DNA of 64,000 nt from Alkalicoccus chagannorensis DSM 18086 (GTDB taxonomy: Bacteria > Bacillota > Bacilli > Bacillales > Salisediminibacteriaceae). The notes beneath the pieces were generated by a model. The model saw only the letters and a program-made list of their open reading frames with translations. It made no database searches and was not told where the DNA came from. The stretch covers positions 59,989 to 123,988 of the forward strand of contig NZ_AUCK01000011.1 of assembly GCF_000429725.1 (NCBI RefSeq). Reading direction: 5' to 3'. The position numbers and the translations under genes are program-made. This document shows positions 16,923-25,783 of this stretch, piece after piece (the first letter of the stretch is position 1; every line of letters starts with the position of its first letter).

Positions 16923-17687
16923 CTACCCTTCGTTCTGAACTGGATCTGCAATCACAATCACGACCCGTCGGTTCTGCTGCAGGTTATCTTCGGTCGTATT
17001 CGGTGCCACCGGCCGGGTATCCCCGTAGCCAACGGCGGTAAACCGCTGAGGATCCAAGTCTTCCGTTGACGTCAAATAGCGCACGACACTGCTCGCCCGG
17101 GCTCCTGACAGTTCCCAGTTCGACGGAAACTGAGCTGTGCTGATTGGACGGCTGTCGGTATGGCCTTCGACTTCTACCTGGTTCGGAATTTGTTCGATGA
17201 TTTCACCGACCTGATCGAGAAACGGCTGTGCATCGGTGAGAAGGTCCGCACTGGCCGTTTCAAACAGCGCCTGTTCCTGCAGTACGAGCACTACTCCCCG
17301 GTCGTCTCTGGAAGCCGTGACTTCTTCGGCGATTTCATGTTCTTCCAGATACTCATTGACCTCTTCGAGCACTTCATCCATCTGGTTGTCGAGCTGCTGT
17401 GGATCCATCTCTTCTACTTCTTCAAAGGGATCAATCTGGTCACTGAAAGGATCATCCTGAACTTCCCGGTCTTCTGCAGGATTCTCGAACGGAACGACGG
17501 AAGGGAAGTTATCAAAGACAGCCCGGTCCTGGAATGAATCCGCTATCGCTTCAAACCGCTGTGCATCCACGACGGACATCGAAAAAAGCAGAATGAAGAA
17601 AACGAGAATCAGCGTCATCATATCGGCATATGTAACCATCCACTTTGGTGCGCCACTTTCACTGTTTCCCCGGTTTTTCCTCTCCAT
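16923..17687 (-). CDS. motS: Flagellar stator protein MotS (MotB family, sodium type)
   Basis: 254 residues. A single membrane helix (about 15-42) contains YADMMTLILVFFILLFSMS with the ion-carrying Asp. It is followed by a very acidic linker and an OmpA-like peptidoglycan-binding domain (VEGHTDSRPIS, NWELSGARASSVVRYL, GYGDTRPV). MotS pairs with MotP to anchor and power the flagellar motor, using sodium in B. subtilis and alkaliphiles. The ccpA-motP-motS order is that of B. subtilis. The ATG overlaps the motP stop (TAATG). Sodium use is inferred from synteny and the nearby sodium channel. Confidence 0.9.
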   Translation of the reverse strand: MERKNRGNSESGAPKWMVTYADMMTLILVFFILLFSMSVVDAQRFEAIADSFQDRAVFDNFPSVVPFENPAEDREVQDDPFSDQIDPFEEVEEMDPQQLDNQMDEVLEEVNEYLEEHEIAEEVTASRDDRGVVLVLQEQALFETASADLLTDAQPFLDQVGEIIEQIPNQVEVEGHTDSRPISTAQFPSNWELSGARASSVVRYLTSTEDLDPQRFTAVGYGDTRPVAPNTTEDNLQQNRRVVIVIADPVQNEG

Positions 17688-18490
17688 TATTCGACCTGCT
17701 CCTCCTGCTCCTCTTCCTCCACTTTCATTCTATCCGGAAGGAAAGCACTCAATTTTTCCTCCAGCACTTTCGGGTTCTGCCCTGACTGGACCCCGATCAC
17801 CCCTTCAATGATAATCTGCTTGACGAACACTTCTTCTTCCGTGCTGAGCATCAATTTATGGGCCATCGGCGTGAATACCAAGTTCGCCAGCAGCGTTCCG
17901 TATAACGTCGTCAGCAGAGCAATCGCCATGTTGGGACCAAGCGTGGACGGATCCTCCAGGTTCTGAAGCATCAGCACCAGCCCGACGAGAGTACCAATCA
18001 TCCCCCAGGCAGGTGCATATTCAGCGGACTTTTCAAGAATCACTCTGCCTTTACGATGACGTTCTTCCATCGCAACTACTTCCGCCATCATAATATCTTT
18101 TATGATATCTGGTTCAATCCCATCGACAGCCAGCAGTACTCCTTTTTCAATAAAGGGGTCTTCCACATCCTCGAGACCTGCTTCCAAAGCAAGAAGCCCT
18201 TCTCTTCTTGCCTTGGTGGACAGGTCCACAAATGTGTCAATCAAACCCTGAAGATTGTGAGTTCTTGTCTGAAAGGCTTCCTTCATCACCCTTGGCAGCA
18301 TCTTCATATCTTCGAGCGAAAAATTTATAAAGAGCGCTGCGCTGAGTCCTCCAAGTACAATCAGCACGGATGTTACCTGCAGGAAGTCTGTCAGCTCTCC
18401 CTGGCCGGCTGCGTTCAGGTATACAGCCGCTATCATCGCTGTCATCCCAATGAAAATCCCCAATGGTGTCAGTAAGTCTGTCCTCTTCAT
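17687..18490 (-). CDS. motP: Flagellar stator protein MotP (MotA family, sodium type)
   Basis: 267 residues with four membrane helices (near 10-30, 35-55, 155-180, 185-210) and a large cytoplasmic loop that carries the charged residues contacting FliG. YAPAWGMIGTLVGLVLML and the Pro before each of the last two helices are family features. The C-terminus is acidic (EEEEQEEQVE). GGGGAGAG precedes the ATG. It follows ccpA by 34 bp and is translationally coupled to motS. Confidence 0.92.
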   Translation of the reverse strand: MKRTDLLTPLGIFIGMTAMIAAVYLNAAGQGELTDFLQVTSVLIVLGGLSAALFINFSLEDMKMLPRVMKEAFQTRTHNLQGLIDTFVDLSTKARREGLLALEAGLEDVEDPFIEKGVLLAVDGIEPDIIKDIMMAEVVAMEERHRKGRVILEKSAEYAPAWGMIGTLVGLVLMLQNLEDPSTLGPNMAIALLTTLYGTLLANLVFTPMAHKLMLSTEEEVFVKQIIIEGVIGVQSGQNPKVLEEKLSAFLPDRMKVEEEEQEEQVE

Positions 18491-18524
18491 AAAACTCTCC
18501 CCATCAACCTAGATTCGACGCGTT

Positions 18525-19544
18525 CTATTCATCTCCCTTAAACGATGTCGATTGACGATACTCAATCCGATGCGGGAGTACCACGGCATTTTCCTGCACC
18601 GTTTCCTGGTCCATCAGCTTTGTCAGCAGACGCATGGACACTGCTCCAATGTCGTACATCGGCTGTACGACGGTTGTCAGTGTCGGACGGACCATATTTG
18701 CCAGACGAGTGTTGTCAAAGCCAATGATATCGAAGTCGTCCGGAACACTCCAGCCGGCATCCTGTGCACCGTGGATCAGCCCGAGGGCCATTTCATCCGT
18801 TGAAGCGAACAAGGCGGTCGGCTTCGGATCCAGCTTCAGGAACTGGTTCATCGCTTCCAGTCCAGAGTCATACGTGTAGTCTCCGATAGAGACCAGGCTG
18901 TCATCGAGTTCGAGCCCCGCATCATTCAATGCCTTTTTATATCCAGCGAACTTCTGGTAGCCATTGATTGGATCCTCCAGCGTGCCGGAAAGCATACCAA
19001 TACGTTTGTGCCCATGATTTATCAGCGCCGTCACCGCGTCGTAGGCTGCACTGCTGTAATCAATATTTACTGAAGGTAACTCCTTCTTCTCATCGATCGT
19101 CGCCGAGAGCACAACCGGTACTGGAGACTTCTGGAACGTCTCTTCGTGCTCCGGTGTGATTTCGCCTCCCATGAAGACAATTCCGTCCACCTGTTTCTCC
19201 AGCATTGTGTTAATAAGGTGAATTTCTTTGTCTTTGTTCTGGTCAGAATTGCTCAGGATGATATTGTATTTGTACATTGTCGCAATGTCTTCAATCCCTC
19301 TGGCAAGTTCTGAGAAGAAGATGCTGGAAATGTCTGGTATAATTACTCCCACCGTCGTCGTTCTCTTGCTGGCGAGGCCTCTCGCGACAGCATTCGGACG
19401 GTATCCGAGACGGTCGATCGCCTCCATGACCTTTTTTCTCGTCGTCGGTTTGACGTTCGGATTGCCGTTAACTACCCGGGATACTGTCGCCATCGAAACC
19501 CCGGCTTCTCTTGCAACATCATAAATGGTAATATTATTCATCAT
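18525..19544 (-). CDS. ccpA: Catabolite control protein A
   Basis: A 339-residue LacI-family regulator: DNA-binding helix-turn-helix at the N-terminus ([23 protein letters not shown]), hinge helix, then a periplasmic-binding-like core that docks HPr-Ser46-P. It represses or activates carbon genes through cre sites. An upstream in-frame Met (19616) would start before the likely promoter; AAGGAGG lies 8 nt before the ATG at 19544, which was chosen. The second ATG at 19541 is equally possible. First gene of ccpA-motPS. Confidence 0.97.
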   Translation of the reverse strand: MMNNITIYDVAREAGVSMATVSRVVNGNPNVKPTTRKKVMEAIDRLGYRPNAVARGLASKRTTTVGVIIPDISSIFFSELARGIEDIATMYKYNIILSNSDQNKDKEIHLINTMLEKQVDGIVFMGGEITPEHEETFQKSPVPVVLSATIDEKKELPSVNIDYSSAAYDAVTALINHGHKRIGMLSGTLEDPINGYQKFAGYKKALNDAGLELDDSLVSIGDYTYDSGLEAMNQFLKLDPKPTALFASTDEMALGLIHGAQDAGWSVPDDFDIIGFDNTRLANMVRPTLTTVVQPMYDIGAVSMRLLTKLMDQETVQENAVVLPHRIEYRQSTSFKGDE

Positions 19545-19604
19545 TGTGCGCTCCTCCTTGCAGTACATACAATTTATTACTTTCATGTTTTCATAGTCAT
19601 TTTC

Positions 19605-19633
19605 ATGATACGACACTTAGTGGAGGCACGCAA
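19605..19633 (-). promoter_or_regulatory. Candidate ccpA promoter
   Basis: TTGCGT (minus strand, 19633-19628), 17 nt, TATCAT (19610-19605). It lies in the 357-bp ccpA-aroA gap. Apart from this and the aroA terminator, nothing else recognisable was found in the gap. Confidence 0.5.
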
Positions 19634-19828
19634 ACTATATTTCATATCGGCATCTTTTCCTTTGAATTCAAGCTTTCAGTACTTGTTTTCAAACAGAAAT
19701 CATACATCAATAGGATAGTACTAGAGAGACTCATAATGAGAAGCAGATAGCAGTCAGCTCATTCCTGCCGCAGCATTTGCGCTTCCGAATCTCCTCTTTT
19801 TATCCTGATTCCGCAGAAACATAGAAAA

Positions 19829-19859
19829 GGACCGTCTCAATACGTTTTTGAGACGGCCC
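19829..19859 (-). terminator. Terminator of aroA
   Basis: The stem GGGCCGTCTCAA / TTGAGACGGTCC (12 bp, one GT pair), then TTTTCTATG on the minus strand, 43 bp after the aroA stop codon. Confidence 0.85.
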
Positions 19860-19901
19860 TCCGTGCTTCCAATCAAGCATCTGGAACATGGTCCAGCCGG
19901 C

Positions 19902-20996
19902 TTACTTTACAGGTTCGCCCTGCTTGTAAAGACCGGACTGCTTCAAGTTTTCAAGGAATTCAGCAAACTGCGGAATGTCCATCTGCTGCGCAGAATCGGA
20001 CAGTGCTACCGCTGGATCCGGATGAACTTCTGTCATGACGCCATCCGCTCCAACAGCAAATGCTGCTTTGGCTGTTGGCAGCAGCAGATCTCTCCGACCG
20101 GTTGAGTGCGTCACATCGACCAGTACAGGGAGATGTGTTTCCTGCTTGAGAATTGGTACAGCGGAAATGTCGAGCGTGTTGCGTGTCGCAGTTTCGTACG
20201 TGCGGATACCGCGCTCACATAGAATGACCTGGCCGTTGCCCTGCGAATGAATGTACTCGGCAGCATTGATGAATTCTTTAATGGTAGCAGAGAGGCCGCG
20301 CTTCAGCAGGATTGGCTTGTTCACTTTTCCTGCAGCCTTCAGCAGCTCGAAGTTCTGCATGTTCCGTGCACCGATCTGAATAACATCAAGGTAGTCGACG
20401 GCTTTTTCGACGTCGTGCGGTGTCACAATTTCGCTGATGACAGCAAGATCGTACTTGTCCGCTGCACGCTTCAGAATTTCAAGGCCTTCCATGCCGAGAC
20501 CCTGGAAGTCGTAAGGAGATGTTCTCGGTTTGAACGCTCCACCCCGCATCAGTTTAATTCCCTGCTTTTTAAGAGCTGCGGCAACTTCATCGACCTGCTC
20601 CTGACTTTCTACCGAACATGGACCGGCAATGATGCGCTGCTGTCCATCCCCGATTCGTTCGCCGCGCACTTCAACGATCGTATCTTCCTGCTTCTTCTTC
20701 CGTGAAACGAGAAGTGCTTTGCTGTGGTCATCTTCTTGGAGTTCCAGGCTTGCTTTGAAGATTTCTTTGAAAATATGTTGAACGGTCGACGTCTCAAAAG
20801 GCCCTGCATTTTTCTCGGTCAGCTTATCCAGCATCGTACGTTCCCGAACCGGATCGAAACGATTCAATCCCTGCGCTGCTTTTACCCGTCCGACTTCCTG
20901 TGCAATTTCTGCACGCTTCGTAATCAGCTCCAGCAGCTGGTCATTCACCTCGTCTAATTGCTTTCTCAGCTCTTCCAGTTGTTCGTTGCCCATCAT
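19902..20996 (-). CDS. aroA: Bifunctional chorismate mutase / DAHP synthase
   Basis: 364 residues. The N-terminal AroQ chorismate mutase helix bundle (about 1-90; [20 protein letters not shown]) is followed by a KDO8P-type DAHP synthase (about 110-360; [41 protein letters not shown]). It catalyses the first shikimate step, with the mutase domain serving as a prephenate/chorismate sensor. The longer open frame starts at 21011, but GAGGAG precedes the ATG-ATG at 20996, which matches the family N-terminus. It matches B. subtilis AroA (also called AroG). Confidence 0.95.
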   Translation of the reverse strand: MMGNEQLEELRKQLDEVNDQLLELITKRAEIAQEVGRVKAAQGLNRFDPVRERTMLDKLTEKNAGPFETSTVQHIFKEIFKASLELQEDDHSKALLVSRKKKQEDTIVEVRGERIGDGQQRIIAGPCSVESQEQVDEVAAALKKQGIKLMRGGAFKPRTSPYDFQGLGMEGLEILKRAADKYDLAVISEIVTPHDVEKAVDYLDVIQIGARNMQNFELLKAAGKVNKPILLKRGLSATIKEFINAAEYIHSQGNGQVILCERGIRTYETATRNTLDISAVPILKQETHLPVLVDVTHSTGRRDLLLPTAKAAFAVGADGVMTEVHPDPAVALSDSAQQMDIPQFAEFLENLKQSGLYKQGEPVK

Positions 20997-21047
20997 AAAA
21001 ACTCCTCTCATGCTGCCGGGCCCATGCCCGTGTAAGATTTAATTGTC

Positions 21048-21076
21048 ATTATAAACGATACAATGACAAATGTCAG
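21048..21076 (-). promoter_or_regulatory. aroA promoter
   Basis: CTGACA (minus strand, 21076-21071), 17 nt, TATAAT (21053-21048). It is near-consensus and divergent from the FtsA-like gene promoter. Confidence 0.8.
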
Positions 21077-21096
21077 CCCTTTTTCTTTAATTCTTA

Positions 21097-21112
21097 AACG
21101 CTTTTAAGCGTT
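21097..21112. repeat. Palindrome between the divergent aroA and FtsA-like promoters
   Basis: AACGCTTTTAAGCGTT is a perfect 16-bp palindrome. TTAA flanks both sides if one base is bulged. It lies between the two -35 elements, so one regulator could serve both genes. Confidence 0.75.
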
Positions 21113-21142
21113 AAAGTGATACAACACTGCTGGAACCCTTCT

Positions 21143-21171
21143 CTGACAAGGGGTTTGAAATCATGTATAAT
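21143..21171 (+). promoter_or_regulatory. Promoter of the FtsA-like gene
   Basis: CTGACA (21143-21148), 17 nt, TATAAT (21166-21171). It shows that the open-frame Met at 21163 is not the start codon. Confidence 0.8.
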
Positions 21172-21222
21172 AAAGAAAAAGATCAAAATTATTTTTTTAA
21201 TCGGGATAAAGGAGATGCTTGC

Positions 21223-23367
21223 ATGAGTTCTTCCTACATATTTGGAATCGATATCGGCACCCGTTCGGTGGTCGGCCTCCTGCTGGAGAAGCGGGAAGAA
21301 GGGTACCATGTCATTGATCTTGTCAGCCGCGAACACCAGGAGCGGTCGATGCTTGATGGACAGATTCATAACGTCATGGAGACGGCCGAAACGATCAGCT
21401 GGGTGAAAGAGAAGCTGGAGAACAAGCACGGCCCCCTGCCCCGCGTCTGCGCAGCCGCCGCAGGCAGGTCGCTGCAGACGCAGCGGGCGGAAAAAGAGAT
21501 AGCGATTCAAGGAAGCCCTATTATTAACCGGGAATCCCTCCTTCACATGGAACTCGCTGCAGTCCAGCAGGGTCAGCACGAGCTTGCTCAAAGCAGCACC
21601 GGCAGCGAGGTGTATTGCGTCGGATATTCCGTTCTGAACTATAAGCTCGATGGCGAACTGATTGGCAGCCTCATCGATCAGCAGGGCCATACCGCCTCGG
21701 TGGAGGTCATAGCAACCTTTCTGCCAAAAGTCGTCGTCGAATCGCTGATTGCAGCGCTCCAACGCGCGGGTCTGACGCTCGAAGCACTGACGCTGGAACC
21801 CATCGCTGCTATCCAGGTCCTCGTCCCCGCTTCGATGCGGAGGCTGAACATCGCCCTGGTGGATATTGGCGCGGGGACTTCCGACATTGCTATCACCGAT
21901 CAAGGCACCGTGACCGCCTACGGCATGGTGCCAATGGCTGGAGATGCGGTAACCGAAGCCGTCAGCGACCAGTATCTGCTGGACTTTCCGGATGCCGAGA
22001 TACTGAAAAGACAGCTTCATGCAAATGAGGAAGTCGAGATGCAGGATGTTCTCGGCATGGTCTCTTCCCGGCCTGCTGCAGCTGTGATCGAGGAACTGCA
22101 GCCAGTTGTCCGGGATATAGCTTCGAATATCTCCAGAGAAATACTCCGCCTGAACGGACGTCCGCCGAAAGCGGTAATGCTTGTCGGCGGCGGTGCGCTG
22201 ACCCCCAACCTGCCGGAACTGGTAGCACAGAACCTCGAACTTCCGGCCGACAGAGTAGCGGTGCGCGGCACGGACGCGGTCAAAAACTTGTCGTTTCCGG
22301 ATCATATTCAACCGACACCAGAACTCGTGACGCCCGTTGGGATCGCTGCTGCAGCCCGGGAACATCCAATCGAGTACTTGAGCGTAACCGTGAACGGCTC
22401 CTCTGTGCGGCTCTTTGATATGAAGAACGTCACGGTCGGCGATGCATTGATTGCTTCAGGCGTCCAGCTCTCCGATCTGCACGGACGCCCCGGTCTGGCT
22501 TCCATCGTGAAAATCAATGAAAGGTCCACCACCATTCCCGGCACCCATGGATATCCTCCCCGGCTTACAGTCAACGGGGAAAATGCCGGGGTGGAAACGT
22601 CCGTGCAGGACGGCGATGCCGTCGTCATCAGCAGAGGAGACGATGGCAGTCCTGGAAGCGCCGTTATCGCTGACCTGCTGGACGACCAGCTCCACCTGCA
22701 GGTGACAATCAATCACGAGCCGGTTACCATCGAAGCGGACATCGCCTTAAACGGCATTCCCGTGACATCCGAACATCCGGTGTCGGATAAGGACAACATT
22801 TCCATCTCGTACCCCAAAACGTGCGGAGACGTTCTATCGTGGACAGGCGAACAAACATCCCCTCAAGGGACGGCCTGGGTAAACGAAGAACCTTTTTCCT
22901 GGGGGAGAGAGAGTCATCTTACGAAAAACGGCCGGCCGGCTGAGCATGACACCAAGATCTATTCCGGCGATGTACTCCATGTGGAAACGAGAGAAACAGA
23001 GACCCCGACCATCAAAGACCTGCTTCTTCAATACGACGAGGAGGCCGTTAAAGACATCCACGTGTCCTTTCAGGGGAAGCCTCTGTATCTGGAGCGCGCT
23101 GCCCGCTCCTGCCTCGTGGAGGGAGAGCCTGTTCCTCTGGAGACCCCTGTCTCGGACGGCTGGACCATCGAGACCGAAAAACGGGACCCCGGTGCTTTCA
23201 TCTTCCAGGACGTTTTCGCCCAGGTGGATATCGAGCAGCCAGCGGACCAGACGAAGCAGCCCGTCATTCTGCGTAACGGAGAACATGCACAGTTTTCCAG
23301 CCTCATCCGGCACGGAGATGAACTCGAACTGAAGTGGATCGCGAGCAGCCGGAATGCTTCCTCCTGA
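21223..23367 (+). CDS. FtsA-like actin-family protein with long C-terminal extension
   Basis: 714 residues. The N-terminal 380 or so resemble FtsA/PilM ATPases: phosphate-1 motif FGIDIGTRSVVG (about 7-18), phosphate-2 LVDIGAGTSDIAI (about 212-224), adenosine motif VMLVGGGALTPNLPELVA (about 318-335). The remaining 330 residues are beta-rich, with repeated VNGSSVRLFD- and EPVTIEAD-like stretches that resemble small ubiquitin-like or SpoIVA-like modules. B. subtilis canonical FtsA is much shorter and lies in the ftsAZ operon, so this is a paralogue. Similar long proteins occur in other bacilli. AAAGGAG precedes the ATG at 21223. It sits between aroA and ytxH where B. subtilis has ytxJ. Function unproven. 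Confidence 0.75.
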   Translation: MSSSYIFGIDIGTRSVVGLLLEKREEGYHVIDLVSREHQERSMLDGQIHNVMETAETISWVKEKLENKHGPLPRVCAAAAGRSLQTQRAEKEIAIQGSPIINRESLLHMELAAVQQGQHELAQSSTGSEVYCVGYSVLNYKLDGELIGSLIDQQGHTASVEVIATFLPKVVVESLIAALQRAGLTLEALTLEPIAAIQVLVPASMRRLNIALVDIGAGTSDIAITDQGTVTAYGMVPMAGDAVTEAVSDQYLLDFPDAEILKRQLHANEEVEMQDVLGMVSSRPAAAVIEELQPVVRDIASNISREILRLNGRPPKAVMLVGGGALTPNLPELVAQNLELPADRVAVRGTDAVKNLSFPDHIQPTPELVTPVGIAAAAREHPIEYLSVTVNGSSVRLFDMKNVTVGDALIASGVQLSDLHGRPGLASIVKINERSTTIPGTHGYPPRLTVNGENAGVETSVQDGDAVVISRGDDGSPGSAVIADLLDDQLHLQVTINHEPVTIEADIALNGIPVTSEHPVSDKDNISISYPKTCGDVLSWTGEQTSPQGTAWVNEEPFSWGRESHLTKNGRPAEHDTKIYSGDVLHVETRETETPTIKDLLLQYDEEAVKDIHVSFQGKPLYLERAARSCLVEGEPVPLETPVSDGWTIETEKRDPGAFIFQDVFAQVDIEQPADQTKQPVILRNGEHAQFSSLIRHGDELELKWIASSRNASS

Positions 23368-23460
23368 TGCGGCAGCACAAGCACCATTGTGGCAGGCATC
23401 TGCCGGGCGGCTGAAATGCATGCTTGCTGCCCCGCAAGAAAAACAAGAACGTGCCTCAAC

Positions 23461-23506
23461 ACAAAGACCGGCAGGAAATTAATCCTGCCGGTCTTTGTTG
23501 TGTTTC
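23461..23506. terminator. Bidirectional terminator overlapping the end of ytxH
   Basis: A perfect 16-bp stem (23461-23476 and 23483-23498) begins ACAAAGACCGGCAGGA. The ytxH stop codon lies in the loop, so the last ytxH codons form one arm. It also ends the convergent FtsA-like gene (TGTGTTTCTC follows). Confidence 0.85.
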
Positions 23507-23850
23507 TCACGCTCTTCTACTTCTTTAATCAGCTGTTCCACCGACCGCTGCAGATCTTCTACTTCCTGCCGGACCGAAGACGCAATATCTTCGGACATGT
23601 CGTCAAAATCATCAATCAGATAATCCGCGGAATCGGTCAGTTCGCGCATGTCACGCTTCAGGTTTCTTGAAATGCGCTTTACTTTAGTGACCAGGCTCGT
23701 CGTGCCTTCTCTCGCCTGTTCGTTAATTCCTTCGCGCAGCTCTCTTCCGGAAGAAGGGGCGATGAGAAACGCTGCGCCCGCTCCGGCGATCACGCCGCAT
23801 AGTGCACCAATGAAAAAATCCTTTGTGTTCATACCCTGCTCTTCACTCAT
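23479..23850 (-). CDS. ytxH: YtxH family stress protein
   Basis: 123 residues. An N-terminal membrane helix (about 9-30, DFFIGALCGVIAGAGAAFLIAP) ends in the family signature APSSGRELRE, followed by a long amphipathic, mostly charged helix. This is the YtxH/GvpP-like family, a general-stress protein in B. subtilis with unknown biochemical role. It is second in a ytxG-ytxH pair. The B. subtilis third gene ytxJ is absent. RBS AGGAGG upstream. Confidence 0.88.
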   Translation of the reverse strand: MSEEQGMNTKDFFIGALCGVIAGAGAAFLIAPSSGRELREGINEQAREGTTSLVTKVKRISRNLKRDMRELTDSADYLIDDFDDMSEDIASSVRQEVEDLQRSVEQLIKEVEEREKHNKDRQD

Positions 23851-23865
23851 GTCAAACCAGCCTCC

Positions 23866-24318
23866 TTATTGAGTTCCACTGCCAGCTGTTTCTTTTCTCT
23901 CCTGTTCCGCTTTTTTCTTTTTCCAGCGTGTCCAGAGTTCCAGGGCAACATTGCCCCACTGAACGGCTTTAGCCGCCTGCTCTGACCGTTCATCCGCCTG
24001 CTTGGATACAGTATCGGATACCCGTTTGACCGATGTGTTCATGTTCTGGAAGGTAACGCCGAGATCCTGCGCAGCCAGAAAAATCGAATTGAGCGTGTCC
24101 GACTTGTGCTGAATGTCGTCTGCCAGGGCATTCGTTTTATGTAGCAGATTGGTTGATTCATTCGTAATGCCATTCACCTGCTCCTGCAGTTCCTCCACCG
24201 TTGTCGTGACGTTGTCCATCGTTTTTCGCAGTGCTTTCAGCGTAGCAACAAAATAAATAACGAGCATGGCGAACGCAAGTGCAATAATCAGGATGCTGAT
24301 ATAGAGAAGCCATTCCAT
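23866..24318 (-). CDS. ytxG: YtxG, DUF948 membrane protein
   Basis: 150 residues. A membrane helix spans about 2-28 (WLLYISILIIALAFAMLVIYF), followed by a long helical region with heptads (TMDNVTTTVEELQEQVNGI) typical of DUF948. An in-frame TTG lies further upstream, inside the ribosome site. The ATG at 24318, with AAGGAGG 8 nt upstream, is preferred. It is preceded by a strong sigma-H-type promoter, matching the known stress and transition-phase control of ytxGH(J) in B. subtilis. Confidence 0.88.
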   Translation of the reverse strand: MEWLLYISILIIALAFAMLVIYFVATLKALRKTMDNVTTTVEELQEQVNGITNESTNLLHKTNALADDIQHKSDTLNSIFLAAQDLGVTFQNMNTSVKRVSDTVSKQADERSEQAAKAVQWGNVALELWTRWKKKKAEQERKETAGSGTQ

Positions 24319-24368
24319 GATGATGTCCTCCTTCAAAAAGTATGTAGTCTATTCCCCTATTGAACAGG

Positions 24369-24395
24369 ATTCGCCATTCATTGTCAAAATCCTGC
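24369..24395 (-). promoter_or_regulatory. Sigma-H-type promoter of ytxGH
   Basis: Minus strand GCAGGATTT (24395-24387), 11 nt, GGCGAAT (24375-24369) fits the sigma-H consensus RNAGGAWWW-N11/12-RNNGAAT completely. A sigma-A pair overlaps it: TTGACA (24387-24382), 17 nt, TTCAAT (24364-24359). Confidence 0.75.
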
Positions 24396-24480
24396 TGAAA
24401 AATGATCATTGCTGGTATTCTTTTCGGTATGCGGTTACAATATGAACCGTATGACAATATTTTCACAGGAGAGGATAGCC

Positions 24481-25596
24481 ATGCGTGACGCAAGATTGAA
24501 TACCCTGGCACGAAATCTGATTCGATACTCTACTGATCTCCAGCCCGGCGAAAAGCTGCTTATTGAGAATTTCGGCGTCCAGAAAGAACTGGTCAAAGCG
24601 TTAGTGGAGCAGGCCTATGAAGCAGGGGGTCTACCCTTTGTTTCCCTGAAAGAGCATGATATAAACCGGAGCCTGCTTCAAGGTGCCACGGAAGCACAGC
24701 AGGACTGGACTGCACATTTCGAAGCCGAAGTCATGAAAAACATGGATGCCTATATCGGCCTGCGTGCAGGCAGCAACATCAGCGAACTTTCAGACGTGCC
24801 TTCAGACAAAATGAGCCTGCATCAGAAAAAAGTGTTCACGGAAGTCCACCGGCGTATCCGCGTACCGGATACGAAATGGGTGGTTCTCCGGTATCCAACC
24901 GAATCGATGGCCCAGCTTGCAGGAATGAGTACGGATGCCTTCGAGGACTTTTACTTCAATGTATGCAACCTCGACTACGCTCATATGGATCGGGAAATGG
25001 ATGCCCTTGTCCGCCGTATGGAAGCGGCTGATCACGTACGTATCACCGGTGAAGGCACCGACCTCCGCTTCTCCATCCAAGATATTCCCGCGATCAAATG
25101 CGCCGGCCGCCTGAATATTCCTGACGGCGAAGTTTATACCGCGCCGGTGAGAGATTCCGTCAACGGCACCATCACGTACAACACGGCATCCCCATATCAG
25201 GGAACGACGTTCGAGCAGATTCAGTTTACGTTTGAGAATGGCAGAATCGTGTCCGCTTCTTCCAGCGACACGAAGAAGATCAATGAGATTCTCGACACGG
25301 ATGAAGGGGCACGCTACATCGGTGAATTCGCCATCGGCGTGAATCCGTATATTCAGGACCCGATGCAGGATATTCTCTTTGATGAGAAAATCGACGGCAG
25401 TTTCCACTTCACTCCGGGGCAGGCGTACGACAATGCCTATAACGGCAATGATTCCGCTGTCCACTGGGATATTGTGCAGATCCAGCGGGCCGAATACGGC
25501 GGAGGCCGGATCTATTTCGACGACGAACTCATCCGGGAAAACGGACGGTTTGTCACGGAGGACCTCAAAGGCTTGAATCCGGAAAACCTCAAGTAA
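24481..25596 (+). CDS. ampS: Aminopeptidase AmpS (M29 family)
   Basis: A 371-residue leucyl-type metallo-aminopeptidase of family M29 that releases N-terminal residues from peptides. Probable metal ligands are the Glu in NIPDGEVYTAP, the Glu in IGEFAIGVNP, the His in GSFHFTPGQAYDNA, and the His and Asp in SAVHWDIV. GGAGAGG lies just before the ATG at 24481. The frame is open further upstream to 24409 without a ribosome site. Adjacent to ytxG and murC as in B. subtilis. Confidence 0.93.
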   Translation: MRDARLNTLARNLIRYSTDLQPGEKLLIENFGVQKELVKALVEQAYEAGGLPFVSLKEHDINRSLLQGATEAQQDWTAHFEAEVMKNMDAYIGLRAGSNISELSDVPSDKMSLHQKKVFTEVHRRIRVPDTKWVVLRYPTESMAQLAGMSTDAFEDFYFNVCNLDYAHMDREMDALVRRMEAADHVRITGEGTDLRFSIQDIPAIKCAGRLNIPDGEVYTAPVRDSVNGTITYNTASPYQGTTFEQIQFTFENGRIVSASSSDTKKINEILDTDEGARYIGEFAIGVNPYIQDPMQDILFDEKIDGSFHFTPGQAYDNAYNGNDSAVHWDIVQIQRAEYGGGRIYFDDELIRENGRFVTEDLKGLNPENLK

Positions 25597-25626
25597 ACAG
25601 CAGAAGCTTGCATGCTGAGCGAAACA

Positions 25627-25661
25627 CAGGGGCGTCTCTATTCACCATGGAGACGCCCCTG
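25627..25661. terminator. Hairpin after ampS
   Basis: The stem CAGGGGCGTCTC / GAGACGCCCCTG (perfect 12 bp) lies between convergent ampS and murC. The T-tract is poor (AATCGTTTC), so termination strength is uncertain. Confidence 0.6.
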
Positions 25662-25783
25662 AATCGTTTCTATACACCGCAGCTCCCGACGACTTCGGCG
25701 CGCAGGTTCCCGCTCGTCTGCAGTTGGAGGACGGCGCGCCTGCGCACCATCTTCTAATGACGGCTGCATAGCAGCGGCATCCT

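Noticed and set aside
21094..22365. 423-codon minus frame over the FtsA-like gene
   Set aside because: Crosses the divergent promoters and lacks recognisable motifs; the + strand frame has ATPase motifs.
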